A stretch of DNA of 64,000 nt from Microbacterium sp. HD4P20 (GTDB lineage: Bacteria > Actinomycetota > Actinomycetes > Actinomycetales > Microbacteriaceae). Positions 25,616 to 34,016 of this stretch are shown here, one piece after another. A program made the position numbers and the translations under genes. The notes below the pieces were generated by a model. The model saw only the letters and a program-made list of their open reading frames with translations, searched no databases and was not told the origin of the DNA. The stretch covers positions 372,001 to 436,000 of the forward strand of contig NZ_JAHZQZ020000011.1 of the NCBI RefSeq assembly GCF_019449275.2. The letters run 5' to 3'. Positions within the stretch are counted from its first letter, which is position 1; each line of letters begins with the position of its first letter.

Positions 25616-27030
25616 CGGACCTCCTCCGCGGCGGCCGCGCTGGCGGGTGTCGGAGTGACCGCCGGGGCGCCGCTGTCATGGAGGGCGCCGTCGACGGTCG
25701 CCGCGTTGATGCGGTTGCTGCGAGCGAGCAGCACCATCAGCACGGCCGAGACGAGCATGAAGAAGCCGACGATGAACATCGGTACCTCGTAGTTGCCGGT
25801 CCAGTCGCGCACCGCACCGGTGATGTACGGCGCCGAGAATCCGGCGAGGTTGCCGATCGTGTTGATGAGGGCGACTCCTGCTGCCGCCGCGGCTCCGGTG
25901 AGGAAGCGCGTGGGCAGTGTCCAGAAGTTGGGCAGCGCCGCGAAGATCGCGCACGCCGTTACGGTGATGACCGCGATCGTGGCGGCGGGGGAGCCCGCGA
26001 ACAGCGCGAGCGGGATGCTGACGGCGCCGGCGATCGCGGGAACGGCGATGTGCCAGGTCTTCAGGCCTCGCTTGGAGGCATCCCGCGACCAGAAGTACAT
26101 GACGATCGCGGCCGGCAGGTACGGGATGGCCGTGATGAGACCCTTCTGCAGAACGTCGAAGGTCTGCCCGGTCTGCGCCTGGAACCCCTCGATGATCGTC
26201 GGCAGGAAGAACGCCAGCGCGTACAGACCGTAGATGAAGCCGAAGTAGATGAAGGACAGCACCCACACGCGGCCGCTCTTGAAGGCGTACTTCGCCGAGA
26301 CGTGGCCGTGCTCCTTCTGCTGTGTGGCCGCCTTCTCGCGGTCGAGGGCGTCGGTGAGCCACACCTGCTCTTCGCGGGTCAGCCACTTCGCGTCGGCCGG
26401 CTTGTCTTTGAGGTAGAACCACGCGATGACGCCCACGATGATCGCGGGGATCGCGACGCCGAAGAACATGAACCGCCAGCCCTCGAGGCCGAAGAAGACC
26501 TGGTCCTGCTGGATGAGGAGCCCGGCGAGCGGAGCGCCGATGACCGTGGTGAGCGGCTGAGCCAGGTAGAAGAGCATGAGCACCCGGCCGCGGTACTGCG
26601 CGGGCACCCACAGACTGAGGAACAGGATGGCGCCGGGAAAGAAGCCGGCCTCGGCGACACCGAGCAAGAACCGCAGCACGACGAGCTGCTCGAAGTTCTG
26701 CACCCACGTGAACAGCAGCGCCACGATGCCCCAGCTGACCATGATGCGAGCCAGCCAGCGCCGGGCGCCGAACTTGTGCAGCGCCAGATTCGACGGCACC
26801 TCGAGCAGGATGTAGCCGATGAAGAAGACGCCCGACGCGAAACCGAACTGAGCCGCGCTGAGCGCAAGGTCGTCGTTCATGCCGTTGGGTGCGGCGAAGC
26901 CGATCGCGGTGCGATCGAGGTAGTTGATGAAGAACATCAACGCCACGAACGGCACGAGGCGAATCGACACCTTGCGGATCGCCGAGGCGGCGACGGTCGG
27001 CGCCTCGGGGGCGGTCTTGCTCTGGTCCAC
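25612..27030 (-). CDS. MFS transporter of the anion:cation symporter type
   Basis: A 472-residue major facilitator with twelve predicted membrane segments. FINYLDRTAIGFAAPNGM, the canonical first-helix motif of the ACS family, lies near residues 34-52, and a cytoplasmic central loop around residues 215-245 carries the kinked charged stretch EEQVWLTDALDREKA. ACS members import organic acids such as hexuronates and other sugar acids. As first gene of the apionate operon it probably imports D-apionate, apionolactone or a related acid. Its promoter region contains the AACCGGTT cluster. Confidence 0.87.
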   Translation of the reverse strand: MDQSKTAPEAPTVAASAIRKVSIRLVPFVALMFFINYLDRTAIGFAAPNGMNDDLALSAAQFGFASGVFFIGYILLEVPSNLALHKFGARRWLARIMVSWGIVALLFTWVQNFEQLVVLRFLLGVAEAGFFPGAILFLSLWVPAQYRGRVLMLFYLAQPLTTVIGAPLAGLLIQQDQVFFGLEGWRFMFFGVAIPAIIVGVIAWFYLKDKPADAKWLTREEQVWLTDALDREKAATQQKEHGHVSAKYAFKSGRVWVLSFIYFGFIYGLYALAFFLPTIIEGFQAQTGQTFDVLQKGLITAIPYLPAAIVMYFWSRDASKRGLKTWHIAVPAIAGAVSIPLALFAGSPAATIAVITVTACAIFAALPNFWTLPTRFLTGAAAAAGVALINTIGNLAGFSAPYITGAVRDWTGNYEVPMFIVGFFMLVSAVLMVLLARSNRINAATVDGALHDSGAPAVTPTPASAAAAEEVR

Positions 27031-27083
27031 GGTGACTCCTGCTCATCGACGACGATCGAGGGTGGTTGCCGACCATTGTGGCA

Positions 27084-27146
27084 AACCGGTTGACCAAATG
27101 CAAGAACCGGTTGACCGGTTATGGCGTGAGAGCACGCAAACCGGTT
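27084..27146. promoter_or_regulatory. four ACCGGTT-type operator sites between apn operon and its GntR regulator
   Basis: AACCGGTT occurs at 27084-27091, 27105-27112 and 27139-27146, and GACCGGTT at 27113-27120. Each is an 8-base or near-8-base palindrome. They fill the 127-base region between the divergent transporter and regulator starts; the last lies just upstream of the regulator start at 27158. FadR-type GntR proteins bind short palindromes of this kind, so the adjacent regulator is the likely ligand. Confidence 0.75.
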
Positions 27147-27157
27147 AGGTTGTTCGC

Positions 27158-27895
27158 ATGCCCGCCTACCCCGACGACCGGTCCGCCGAGATCACCGCCG
27201 CTCTCGGCGTGCTCCCGAGCGGAACGCCGGCCTCGGAGGTGGCCCGACGGCTCATGGATCTGTTCACCGGGGGGTCCATAGACCCCGGCACCCGGCTTCC
27301 GCCGGAGCGGCAGCTCGCGAGCACCCTCGGAGTCGGCCGGTCGGCGGTGCGCGAGGCACTCGCCGCTCTCGAGATCCTCGGCATCGTGGACGTGCGGCCC
27401 GGATCGGGCACCTACCTGCGAGGAACGGCGAGCGAGCTGCTGCCGCAGACGCTGCGGTGGGGGCTGCTCATCGGACGCAAGAGCACGACCGAACTGCTCG
27501 ACCTGCGGTCTGGCCTCGAGATCTACGTCGCGCGCCTCGCGGCTGCGCGTGCCGAGGCATCCGCTCGCGCCGCCCTCGCGGCGTCGATGGAACGCATGCG
27601 CGCTGACGTGGCCGACCTCAAAGCCTTCGCCCGCGCCGATCGGGACTTCCACAACGCGCTGGCGACCGCCGCGGACAACGAGACGCTGGTCGACCTGCTG
27701 CACGTGGTGCGCTCGCTCCTGCAGGTCTACGCCGATCGTGCCGTGCATGACGAAGACGAGGCTCGCACGGCCGTCGCGGAACACGACGCGGTGTATCGCG
27801 CCGTCGAGGCGGGGGACGAGGATGCCGCGGCCTCGGCCATGGCCGCGCATATGGCGACCGCATCCCAGCGTCTGGCTGCCGAGGCGGCTCGCTGA
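27158..27895 (+). CDS. GntR/FadR-family transcriptional regulator
   Basis: A 245-residue regulator. Residues 25-90 form the winged helix-turn-helix (LPPERQLASTLGVGRSAVRE, then VRPGSGTYL), and residues 100-235 an all-helical FCD ligand domain with conserved DLRSGLEIYVARLA, DRDFHNALATAAD and EHDAVYRAVEAGD; the Asp and His residues there commonly bind a metal and a carboxylate ligand. It is divergent from the apionate operon and probably represses it until a sugar acid is present. It converges on a sulfatase gene with 19 bases between stops. Confidence 0.9.
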   Translation: MPAYPDDRSAEITAALGVLPSGTPASEVARRLMDLFTGGSIDPGTRLPPERQLASTLGVGRSAVREALAALEILGIVDVRPGSGTYLRGTASELLPQTLRWGLLIGRKSTTELLDLRSGLEIYVARLAAARAEASARAALAASMERMRADVADLKAFARADRDFHNALATAADNETLVDLLHVVRSLLQVYADRAVHDEDEARTAVAEHDAVYRAVEAGDEDAAASAMAAHMATASQRLAAEAAR

Positions 27896-27914
27896 CCGCC
27901 CGACGACATCCGTC

Positions 27915-29681
27915 TCAGCCCGAGGCGGACGCGCGACGCGCCACGACGTCGGCGAGGTCCGCGTCCAGCGCGCGGAGCGTCTCGGCGTCGATGGCCGCCC
28001 GTGCCGCCATCGACAGCAGGTCGACCCCCGGAGACAGGCCCACCATCTCGGTGTGGACGACGTCGGGGGCATGCCGGGCAATGATCTCGACGAAGTGCGC
28101 GTCCGTCAGCAGCTCGGCAAGCGGGCGGCTGAGCACCTCGCTCGCACGCAGCTCGTGGCGACGGGGAATCGGTTCGGCCGTGCGCAGGGCTCGCTCACGG
28201 TCGACGCCCGCGCGCAGATGCTCGACGCCCACATCTCCCTCCACCGGAAGGCCGAGTCGGGTGAACTGGCTCGCAGGGGCGTCGCTCCGGCGCATGAGGT
28301 CGACCAGGAGCTGCGCCATCCGCAGCTCCACCGCATCGTCGACGAGCGGGTCGGCCTGGCCCGGATCGACGGACAGATCGAAGAGCAAGGTTCCGTGCTG
28401 CCACGAGTTCAGCCACATCGCGCTGGGCGCCACCCGCATGGTGCGCAGGCCCTTGGTGAAGGTGAACGGCTCAGCCGGCTCCCATGACGCGAGCTCCGCC
28501 ACCGAGAACCGCGCGCGCATATGCGTGGGCATGAGGGTGAACTCCTCGAGCGGGGCGTTGTCGGCCGAGGCCGCGGCACGCATGTAGACGTAGCGCCCGT
28601 CGGTGACGTTGACGTGTCCGCCGTGAATGCCGAACAGGGCTCCCGCGTGCTCTTCTGCGTCTGCGTGCAGGGGCAGGCCGGTCATATCGGCCGTGGCCGG
28701 GACGCCGAAGAAGTCGAGGAGCGTGGTCGGGATGTCGACCGTCTGAGCCAAGCGATCGTCGCGGATGCCGCGCCGCCCAGAGCGCGGATCCCACAGGTAC
28801 ATCGGCAGATGGACGAGCTCGTTGAACCACGGCTGCAGGGCCTTCGCCCACCAGCCGTGCTCACCGAGGAGGAATCCGTGATCGGTGTTGACGATCAGCA
28901 TCGTGTCATTCCAGAGGTCGTGCTCGTCCATGGCATCCAGCACGCGACCCAGCGAGTGGTCGCACATGTCGAGCAGGGCCAGATACTCCCCGCGGGCGCG
29001 CGCGACGTCCTCGTCCGACTCCAGGACGCGACGGTAGGCCGGCCAGTCGAAGGATGCCTCTTCCTCGAGGCCGCGCGCCTGCCGGAATCGTTCCGCGGCG
29101 AAGAACGGCTCGTGCGGGTCGAACAGCTCGATCTGCAGCATCCACTCGTCCGCCGCGGCATTGGTCCGGATGAACTCGAGGCCGGCGTCGACCGTGCGCG
29201 TTTGGGAGTGCGTCTTCTCGGTCGACATGTGTGCACGGTTCACCCGGTCCTGTGAACGCATGCGCGCGAGGGGCGGTTGGCGGACGTCTGCAGCGCCCAC
29301 GACGCCCTTCCAGGGGTCGCCCTCCTGGCCGCGGAAGAACTCCCAGGTGGAGTAGCGCGTGTGGTAGGTCGCGCCGCCGTCCTCCCAGTAGTGAAGATGA
29401 TCCGAGACCAGATGGGTGTGAACTCCGTGCGCACCGAGCATCGACGGCACCGAGTCGTCGAACGGCTCGAGCGGGCCCCAGCTGCGGTGCAGGAAGTTGT
29501 GTCGCCCGGTGTGAAGTTCCCGCCGGGCGGGCATGCATGCCATCGAACCCGCATAGAAGTTGTCGAACGCGACCGCGTGCTCGGCGAGCCTTCGGAACGA
29601 GGGCAGAGACAGGACGTCGTCGACGAACGGCGGCACCATGTGGCGATTGAGGCTGTCGAACATCAGCATGACCGCGCGCAT
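27915..29681 (-). CDS. sulfatase with variant CMPAR formylglycine motif
   Basis: A 588-residue sulfatase-superfamily protein. MLMFDSLNRH at the start gives the first metal-ligand Asp, and NTDHGFLLGEHGWW near residue 290 is the second metal block. The modifiable Cys49 lies in GSMACMPARRELHTGR: the motif is C-M-P-A-R, with Ala where type I sulfatases have Ser. The family uses the resulting formylglycine to cleave sulfate esters. There is no signal peptide. The ATG at 29681 is two bases past the stop of the upstream sulfatase, so the two are co-translated. The last 130 residues are helical and family-specific. Confidence 0.88.
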   Translation of the reverse strand: MRAVMLMFDSLNRHMVPPFVDDVLSLPSFRRLAEHAVAFDNFYAGSMACMPARRELHTGRHNFLHRSWGPLEPFDDSVPSMLGAHGVHTHLVSDHLHYWEDGGATYHTRYSTWEFFRGQEGDPWKGVVGAADVRQPPLARMRSQDRVNRAHMSTEKTHSQTRTVDAGLEFIRTNAAADEWMLQIELFDPHEPFFAAERFRQARGLEEEASFDWPAYRRVLESDEDVARARGEYLALLDMCDHSLGRVLDAMDEHDLWNDTMLIVNTDHGFLLGEHGWWAKALQPWFNELVHLPMYLWDPRSGRRGIRDDRLAQTVDIPTTLLDFFGVPATADMTGLPLHADAEEHAGALFGIHGGHVNVTDGRYVYMRAAASADNAPLEEFTLMPTHMRARFSVAELASWEPAEPFTFTKGLRTMRVAPSAMWLNSWQHGTLLFDLSVDPGQADPLVDDAVELRMAQLLVDLMRRSDAPASQFTRLGLPVEGDVGVEHLRAGVDRERALRTAEPIPRRHELRASEVLSRPLAELLTDAHFVEIIARHAPDVVHTEMVGLSPGVDLLSMAARAAIDAETLRALDADLADVVARRASASG

Positions 29682-29683
29682 GC

Positions 29684-31351
29684 TCAACGCACCTCTGCGG
29701 CGGCTTCGGCGGGCCGCACCTCGCCGGTGTCCGTCGCCAGCACGATCTGAGGGCTCGGGGCATATCCGAGGCGCCACGCACCGAACCACACAGTGCTCGA
29801 AGGACGAGGTATGGGCGACGTGTAGAGGTTCCATCGGCGCCCGTCGGGCACAGGCGACCCGGTCTGGATTTCCAGCTCGTTCCGCTCGCCGACAGCGCCG
29901 GGAGGATCGGTGGTCCACGCGATGGACCCTCCCGGGGTCTCGCAGATCGCGACCACCACGTCCCCGTCGACGCGCACCTCGGGTGCGCCCGTGGGCCGCA
30001 GTCGCCCGCCGGGGCGCCAGCGCTCGAGGAGCTCGCGCTCGGGCAGCTGGCCGAGATCGCCATATTGCGACCGCCACGCCGCGAGGGCGTCCCGCAGTCT
30101 GCTCTTGACGTCGTCGTAGGCCGGGTCATCGGCCAGGTTGCGGGTCTCGTGGGGGTCGCTGCCCACGTCGTAGAGCTCTTCCGCCGGGCGGCCGGCGGCG
30201 ACCACAGACCGCTGCAGGTCGGTCAGCACGCTCGGCGCTCGGCCGAGCGACAGCTCGAGGCCTTCTTCATGGACGAGCCTGCGCAAGTCCGCCCACGTGT
30301 CGAGGTGGTCGGGGTAATGGTTGTACTGCATGCCGGAGCGGTCCGGATGCAGGTTGAGCGTGTATCGGAAGCGGTCGTCTCGAATCGTACGGACGGCGTC
30401 CTCCTGGGCGTCCATGCGATCGCGGGCGCCGTACGCGTAGGGCGCGACCGGACGCGGCGTGCCGTCCGCGGTGAACAGGCTGCGGCCGTGCATGTGCTCC
30501 GGGATCGCGATGCCGGCGGCCTCGAGCATGGTGGGGGCGAGGTCGAGCAGCTGCACGACCTCGGCGCGGTTGTCGCCAGCGGCCAGCCGGCCCGGCCACC
30601 GCGCGATCAGGGGGACGCGAAGGCCTGCCTCGCTCGCCCAGCGCTTCGCGCGGGGGAAGCTCGCGCCGTGATCGCTCCAGAAGACGACGAGCGTGTTGTC
30701 GGCGAGGCCGTCCTCTTCCAGCTGGTCCAGGATGCCGCCCACCCACGCATCCATGGCGGTGATGAGGTCGACATACCGCGACCACGCCCACCGGAACGCC
30801 GGGGTGTCCGGGTGGTAGGGCGGAAGCGCCACGGATTCCGGATCGCACCGCTGGTCATCTGAGAGCCCCGCGGTCGCCGCGGAGTAGGCGTCGTCGCCGT
30901 AGACACGGGATTCGTGGGTGATGAGGCTGTGGAAGGCCGCGAAGAAGGGGGCGTCGCCGGGTCGGTCGCGCCAGTGCGCCGTCGCCGAGCAGTCATCGAA
31001 CGCCGTCGGCGGGGTCTCGACCTGGAAGTCGGTGAACCAGTTGTTCGTCGTGTAGTAGCCGGCGGCGCGGAAGTACTCGCTGAGCAGGCGGACCTCGCTG
31101 GGCGGAGCCGCCTTGGTCCGCATGTGCATGGTGCCCGTGGAGATGGGGTAGCAGCCGGTCATGATCGCCGCGCGGGACGGAGCGCAGACAGGGGCTGCGG
31201 CGAACGCCTGATCGAAGCGGACACCCTCGGCGGCGAGCGCATCGAGACGGGGTGTCTTCGGCCGATCGGGCTGTGGCCACACATCGGCGTACGGACCGAT
31301 GTGCTGATTGATGTCGTGCGTCGATATCCACACGATGTTCGTCGCAGTCAC
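29684..31351 (-). CDS. type I sulfatase
   Basis: A 555-residue sulfatase. Cys56 sits in the canonical C-A-P-S-R context (PVCAPSRAAIMTGCYP), a substrate for the formylglycine-generating enzyme encoded at 40715. The N-terminal metal motif is STHDINQHIG in place of the more usual DDQ, and VFWSDHGASFPRAKRW near residue 220 supplies the second metal block. The GTG at 31351 has AGGAGG upstream. No export signal is seen, so desulfation is probably intracellular. It shares its upstream region with the divergent ABC importer operon, which probably brings in the sulfated substrate. Confidence 0.9.
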   Translation of the reverse strand: MTATNIVWISTHDINQHIGPYADVWPQPDRPKTPRLDALAAEGVRFDQAFAAAPVCAPSRAAIMTGCYPISTGTMHMRTKAAPPSEVRLLSEYFRAAGYYTTNNWFTDFQVETPPTAFDDCSATAHWRDRPGDAPFFAAFHSLITHESRVYGDDAYSAATAGLSDDQRCDPESVALPPYHPDTPAFRWAWSRYVDLITAMDAWVGGILDQLEEDGLADNTLVVFWSDHGASFPRAKRWASEAGLRVPLIARWPGRLAAGDNRAEVVQLLDLAPTMLEAAGIAIPEHMHGRSLFTADGTPRPVAPYAYGARDRMDAQEDAVRTIRDDRFRYTLNLHPDRSGMQYNHYPDHLDTWADLRRLVHEEGLELSLGRAPSVLTDLQRSVVAAGRPAEELYDVGSDPHETRNLADDPAYDDVKSRLRDALAAWRSQYGDLGQLPERELLERWRPGGRLRPTGAPEVRVDGDVVVAICETPGGSIAWTTDPPGAVGERNELEIQTGSPVPDGRRWNLYTSPIPRPSSTVWFGAWRLGYAPSPQIVLATDTGEVRPAEAAAEVR

Positions 31352-31382
31352 CGTCTCCTCCTCGAGCCGTTCGTTGGCGCTG

Positions 31383-31412
31383 TTGCCAAAACCACTGAAC
31401 GGTATTTAGTAT
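31383..31412 (+). promoter_or_regulatory. putative promoter of the Opp/Dpp-type importer operon
   Basis: TTGCCA (31383-31388) and TAGTAT (31407-31412) are spaced by 18 bases in an unusually AT-rich stretch between the divergent sulfatase and binding-protein genes. AAAACC at 31388-31393 and GGTATTT at 31401-31407 form a near-palindrome between them, a possible repressor site. Confidence 0.45.
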
Positions 31413-31474
31413 TACACGACGCCGCAGCACCGCGGCAGGGAACTTCAACCACAACGATGTCTTTGGAGGCAGCC

Positions 31475-33025
31475 ATGCGAATGGCACGACTTACCGCACT
31501 GGTGGGCGGCACTGCCGCCGTCGCCCTGGCGCTCACGGCATGTGCCGGTAGTGGCACCACCCCCGACCCGGCCGACTCCGACGAGGCCGGCGCGACTGCC
31601 CCGCTGCTCGTCATCGGTGCGCTGCAGGAGCCCTCGAGCTGGGACCCCGCACAGGCGAACGAAGGACACCTCGCTCCGGTCTTCCAGTCCGTGTACGACA
31701 CGCTCATCAAGCGCGAGCCCGACGGTGAGCTCAGCCCCATGCTCGCCACCGAGTGGACGACGGCGGACGACGGTCTCTCGCTCGAACTCGAACTGCGCAC
31801 CGATGTCACGTTCACCGACGGAACACCTTTCGACGCCGAAGCCGTCAAGGCGAACATCGAGCACTTCAAGACCGCGAACGGACCCTTGCAGGGCAACCTC
31901 GCGAACGTGGTCGGCGCAGAGGTCGTCGACGAGGACACCGTGGTCCTCCGTCTGGATTCGCCCGATCCCGACCTTCCTTCCAACCTCGCGAATGCCGGCG
32001 GGTACATGGGCAGCCCGGCCGCCCTCGGCTCGCCCGACATCGCCGCGAACCCTGTGGGTACCGGCCCCTACATCCTCGACGCCGGCAGTTCGGTGGTCGG
32101 CTCGGCGTACAACCTGACCCGCAACGAGGACTATTGGGGCGACCCGCTGCCCTTCGACGCCGTCGAGTTCCGCATCCTCGCCGATGAGACCGCGCGCCTG
32201 AACGCGCTCACGTCCGGGCAGATCGACTTCGCTTCGCTCAACCGTGCGGCATCTGCGCTGCAGGCCGAGGCCGCTGGCCTGAACCAGCCCGACCCGTTCT
32301 CCGTCAACTGGGGCGGCATCCTCTTCTTCGATCGCGACGGTCAGCTCCAGCCCGAGCTCGCGGACGTCCGCGTCCGGGAGGCCCTCGCGATCGCCATCGA
32401 CGCCGAGGCACTCGTCGACGTGGGTTGGGAGGGACTCGGCGAGCCGACCGCGCAGGTCTTCGGACCGGAGACCGAGGCGTACAGCGAGGAGCTCGACAGC
32501 GCCTACGCCTACGATCCCGAACGCGCGATGGACCTGCTGGCCGAAGCCGGGGCGGAGGATCTGGAGATCACCCTCCCGGTCAGTCCCGTATTCGAGCCGA
32601 TCATCTATGACGCGGTCATCCAGAACTGGGAGGACATCGGCGTCACCGTGAACCGTCACCAATGGGGGCCGGGCGAAGCCGTCCCGTCGATGCAGCGCGG
32701 AGAGTTCCCGATCGCGTTCATGACCCTCGCGCAGCGGTCCGACTGGAACACCACGCAGTTCCTGCTGTCTCCGGATGCCCCGTGGAATCCGCTCGGCTCG
32801 ACCGATCCCGAACTCGACGCCCTGATCGCCGCCTACCCCGCGGCCGACGAAGCCGGTCGCGCAGAGACCGCCCGCGAAATCAACGAGTGGGTCATCGACA
32901 ACGTCTGGTTCGCTCCCGTCATGCGGCCCAACACGTTCAACTTCTACGGCGACAAGATCGAGATCGTGCCTCAGGTGCAGCAGGCCGTGCCATCGATCTA
33001 CAACTTCACGCCGAGCGGACAGTGA
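31475..33025 (+). CDS. family 5 ABC substrate-binding lipoprotein
   Basis: A 516-residue extracellular solute-binding protein of the Opp/Dpp class. The signal peptide ends in the lipobox LTACAGS, and the family core includes LEPSSWDPAQ-like entry residues (LQEPSSWDPAQ), DVTFTDGTPFDAEAV near residue 115 and NPVGTGPYIL near 195. The ATG at 31475 has GGAGG six to eight bases upstream. Although this class is named for peptides, many actinobacterial and rhizobial members bind oligosaccharides; between sulfatases and a GH3 enzyme, a sulfated oligosaccharide is the more likely ligand. It heads an operon that continues through the transporter to the GH3 and the downstream sulfatase. Confidence 0.92.
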   Translation: MRMARLTALVGGTAAVALALTACAGSGTTPDPADSDEAGATAPLLVIGALQEPSSWDPAQANEGHLAPVFQSVYDTLIKREPDGELSPMLATEWTTADDGLSLELELRTDVTFTDGTPFDAEAVKANIEHFKTANGPLQGNLANVVGAEVVDEDTVVLRLDSPDPDLPSNLANAGGYMGSPAALGSPDIAANPVGTGPYILDAGSSVVGSAYNLTRNEDYWGDPLPFDAVEFRILADETARLNALTSGQIDFASLNRAASALQAEAAGLNQPDPFSVNWGGILFFDRDGQLQPELADVRVREALAIAIDAEALVDVGWEGLGEPTAQVFGPETEAYSEELDSAYAYDPERAMDLLAEAGAEDLEITLPVSPVFEPIIYDAVIQNWEDIGVTVNRHQWGPGEAVPSMQRGEFPIAFMTLAQRSDWNTTQFLLSPDAPWNPLGSTDPELDALIAAYPAADEAGRAETAREINEWVIDNVWFAPVMRPNTFNFYGDKIEIVPQVQQAVPSIYNFTPSGQ

Positions 33026-33029
33026 CGAC

Positions 33030-33058
33030 GGTGGGGGCTCGCCCGGCGGGCCCCCACC
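33030..33058 (+). terminator. hairpin between family 5 binding protein and permease
   Basis: GGTGGGGGC (33030-33038) pairs perfectly with GCCCCCACC (33050-33058) around an 11-base loop, starting five bases after the stop. Its position copies that of the hairpin at 2605-2634 in the other importer operon and suggests the same expression-lowering role for downstream genes. Confidence 0.7.
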
Positions 33059-33077
33059 CTTCACCTGAGGGTCAGCC

Positions 33078-34016
33078 ATGCCATTTCTCCTGAAGCGCCT
33101 GTTGTCGGCGGTGTCGCTCGTCTTCGCGACGTCGTTGATCGTCTTCCTCCTCCTCTCTCCGGCATTCGACGACATCGCGCGCAATGTCTTGGGCGAGAAC
33201 GCCAGCGCCGACCAAGTGGAGCAGCTCAATGCGCAGCTGGGCCTGGATCGCCCGGTGTTCGTTCAGTACTTCGACTGGCTCGCCGGTGCCTTCACCGGCG
33301 ACCTGGGCCAGTCTCTTTTCACCACGCAGACGGTGTGGCAGGCGATCTCGGTCCGCATGCCCGTCACCGTGGCCCTGGTGGTACTGGTCACACTGCTGAG
33401 CGGCATCCTCGGCTTCGCCTTCGGCGTCGTCTCGGCCATCAAGCGCGGATGGGTCGACAGGACCGTGCAGTTCTTCACCACTCTCGCCGACGCTCTGCCG
33501 GCGTTCATCATCGCGCTGTTCCTGGTGACGGTGTTCGCCATCCAGCTGGGATGGCTTCCCGCGACGGGCTTCACCGACTTCGCGACCGACCCCGCCGCGT
33601 GGGCCCGCAGCCTTGTGCTGCCTGTCACGGCGCTGACCGTGGTCGCGATAGCGGGCATCGCGCAGCAGGTGCGCAGCTCCATGATCACCGCCCTCCGCCA
33701 GGACTATGTCCGGACCCTTCGCAGTCGAGGGATCCCCGAGACGCGGGTCGTGCTCGAACACGCCCTCCGCAACGCCTCGACGACCGGACTCACCGCGCTC
33801 GCCATCCAGGTGGTCGGCATCCTCGGGGGCGCAGTCGTGATCGAGCAGATCTTCGCGCTTCCGGGGCTGGGAAGTCTGGCCGTGGAGGCATCCGTGCGCG
33901 CCGACGTGCCGCTCGTCCTGGGAGCCGTCCTCGCGTACGTCGTCATCGTCGTCGTCGTCAACCTGCTGGTCGATCTCGCGGTCGCCTGGCTGAATCCCAA
34001 GGTGCGTCTCTCATGA
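33078..34016 (+). CDS. ABC transporter permease, DppB type
   Basis: A 312-residue permease with an N-terminal membrane helix (LLSAVSLVFATSLIVFLLL), a periplasmic region (DRPVFVQYFDWLAGAFTGDLG near 55) and five further helices. The cytoplasmic docking motif DYVRTLRSRGIPETRVVLEH lies near residue 215. It overlaps the following gene by four bases (ATGA). Topology and length are standard for the first permease of peptide-class importers. Confidence 0.92.
   Translation: MPFLLKRLLSAVSLVFATSLIVFLLLSPAFDDIARNVLGENASADQVEQLNAQLGLDRPVFVQYFDWLAGAFTGDLGQSLFTTQTVWQAISVRMPVTVALVVLVTLLSGILGFAFGVVSAIKRGWVDRTVQFFTTLADALPAFIIALFLVTVFAIQLGWLPATGFTDFATDPAAWARSLVLPVTALTVVAIAGIAQQVRSSMITALRQDYVRTLRSRGIPETRVVLEHALRNASTTGLTALAIQVVGILGGAVVIEQIFALPGLGSLAVEASVRADVPLVLGAVLAYVVIVVVVNLLVDLAVAWLNPKVRLS

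Noticed and set aside
33335..34012. An upstream extension of the permease-ATPase fusion
   Set aside because: It runs through the DppB-type permease gene out of frame; the ATG at 34013 with ATGA overlap fits.
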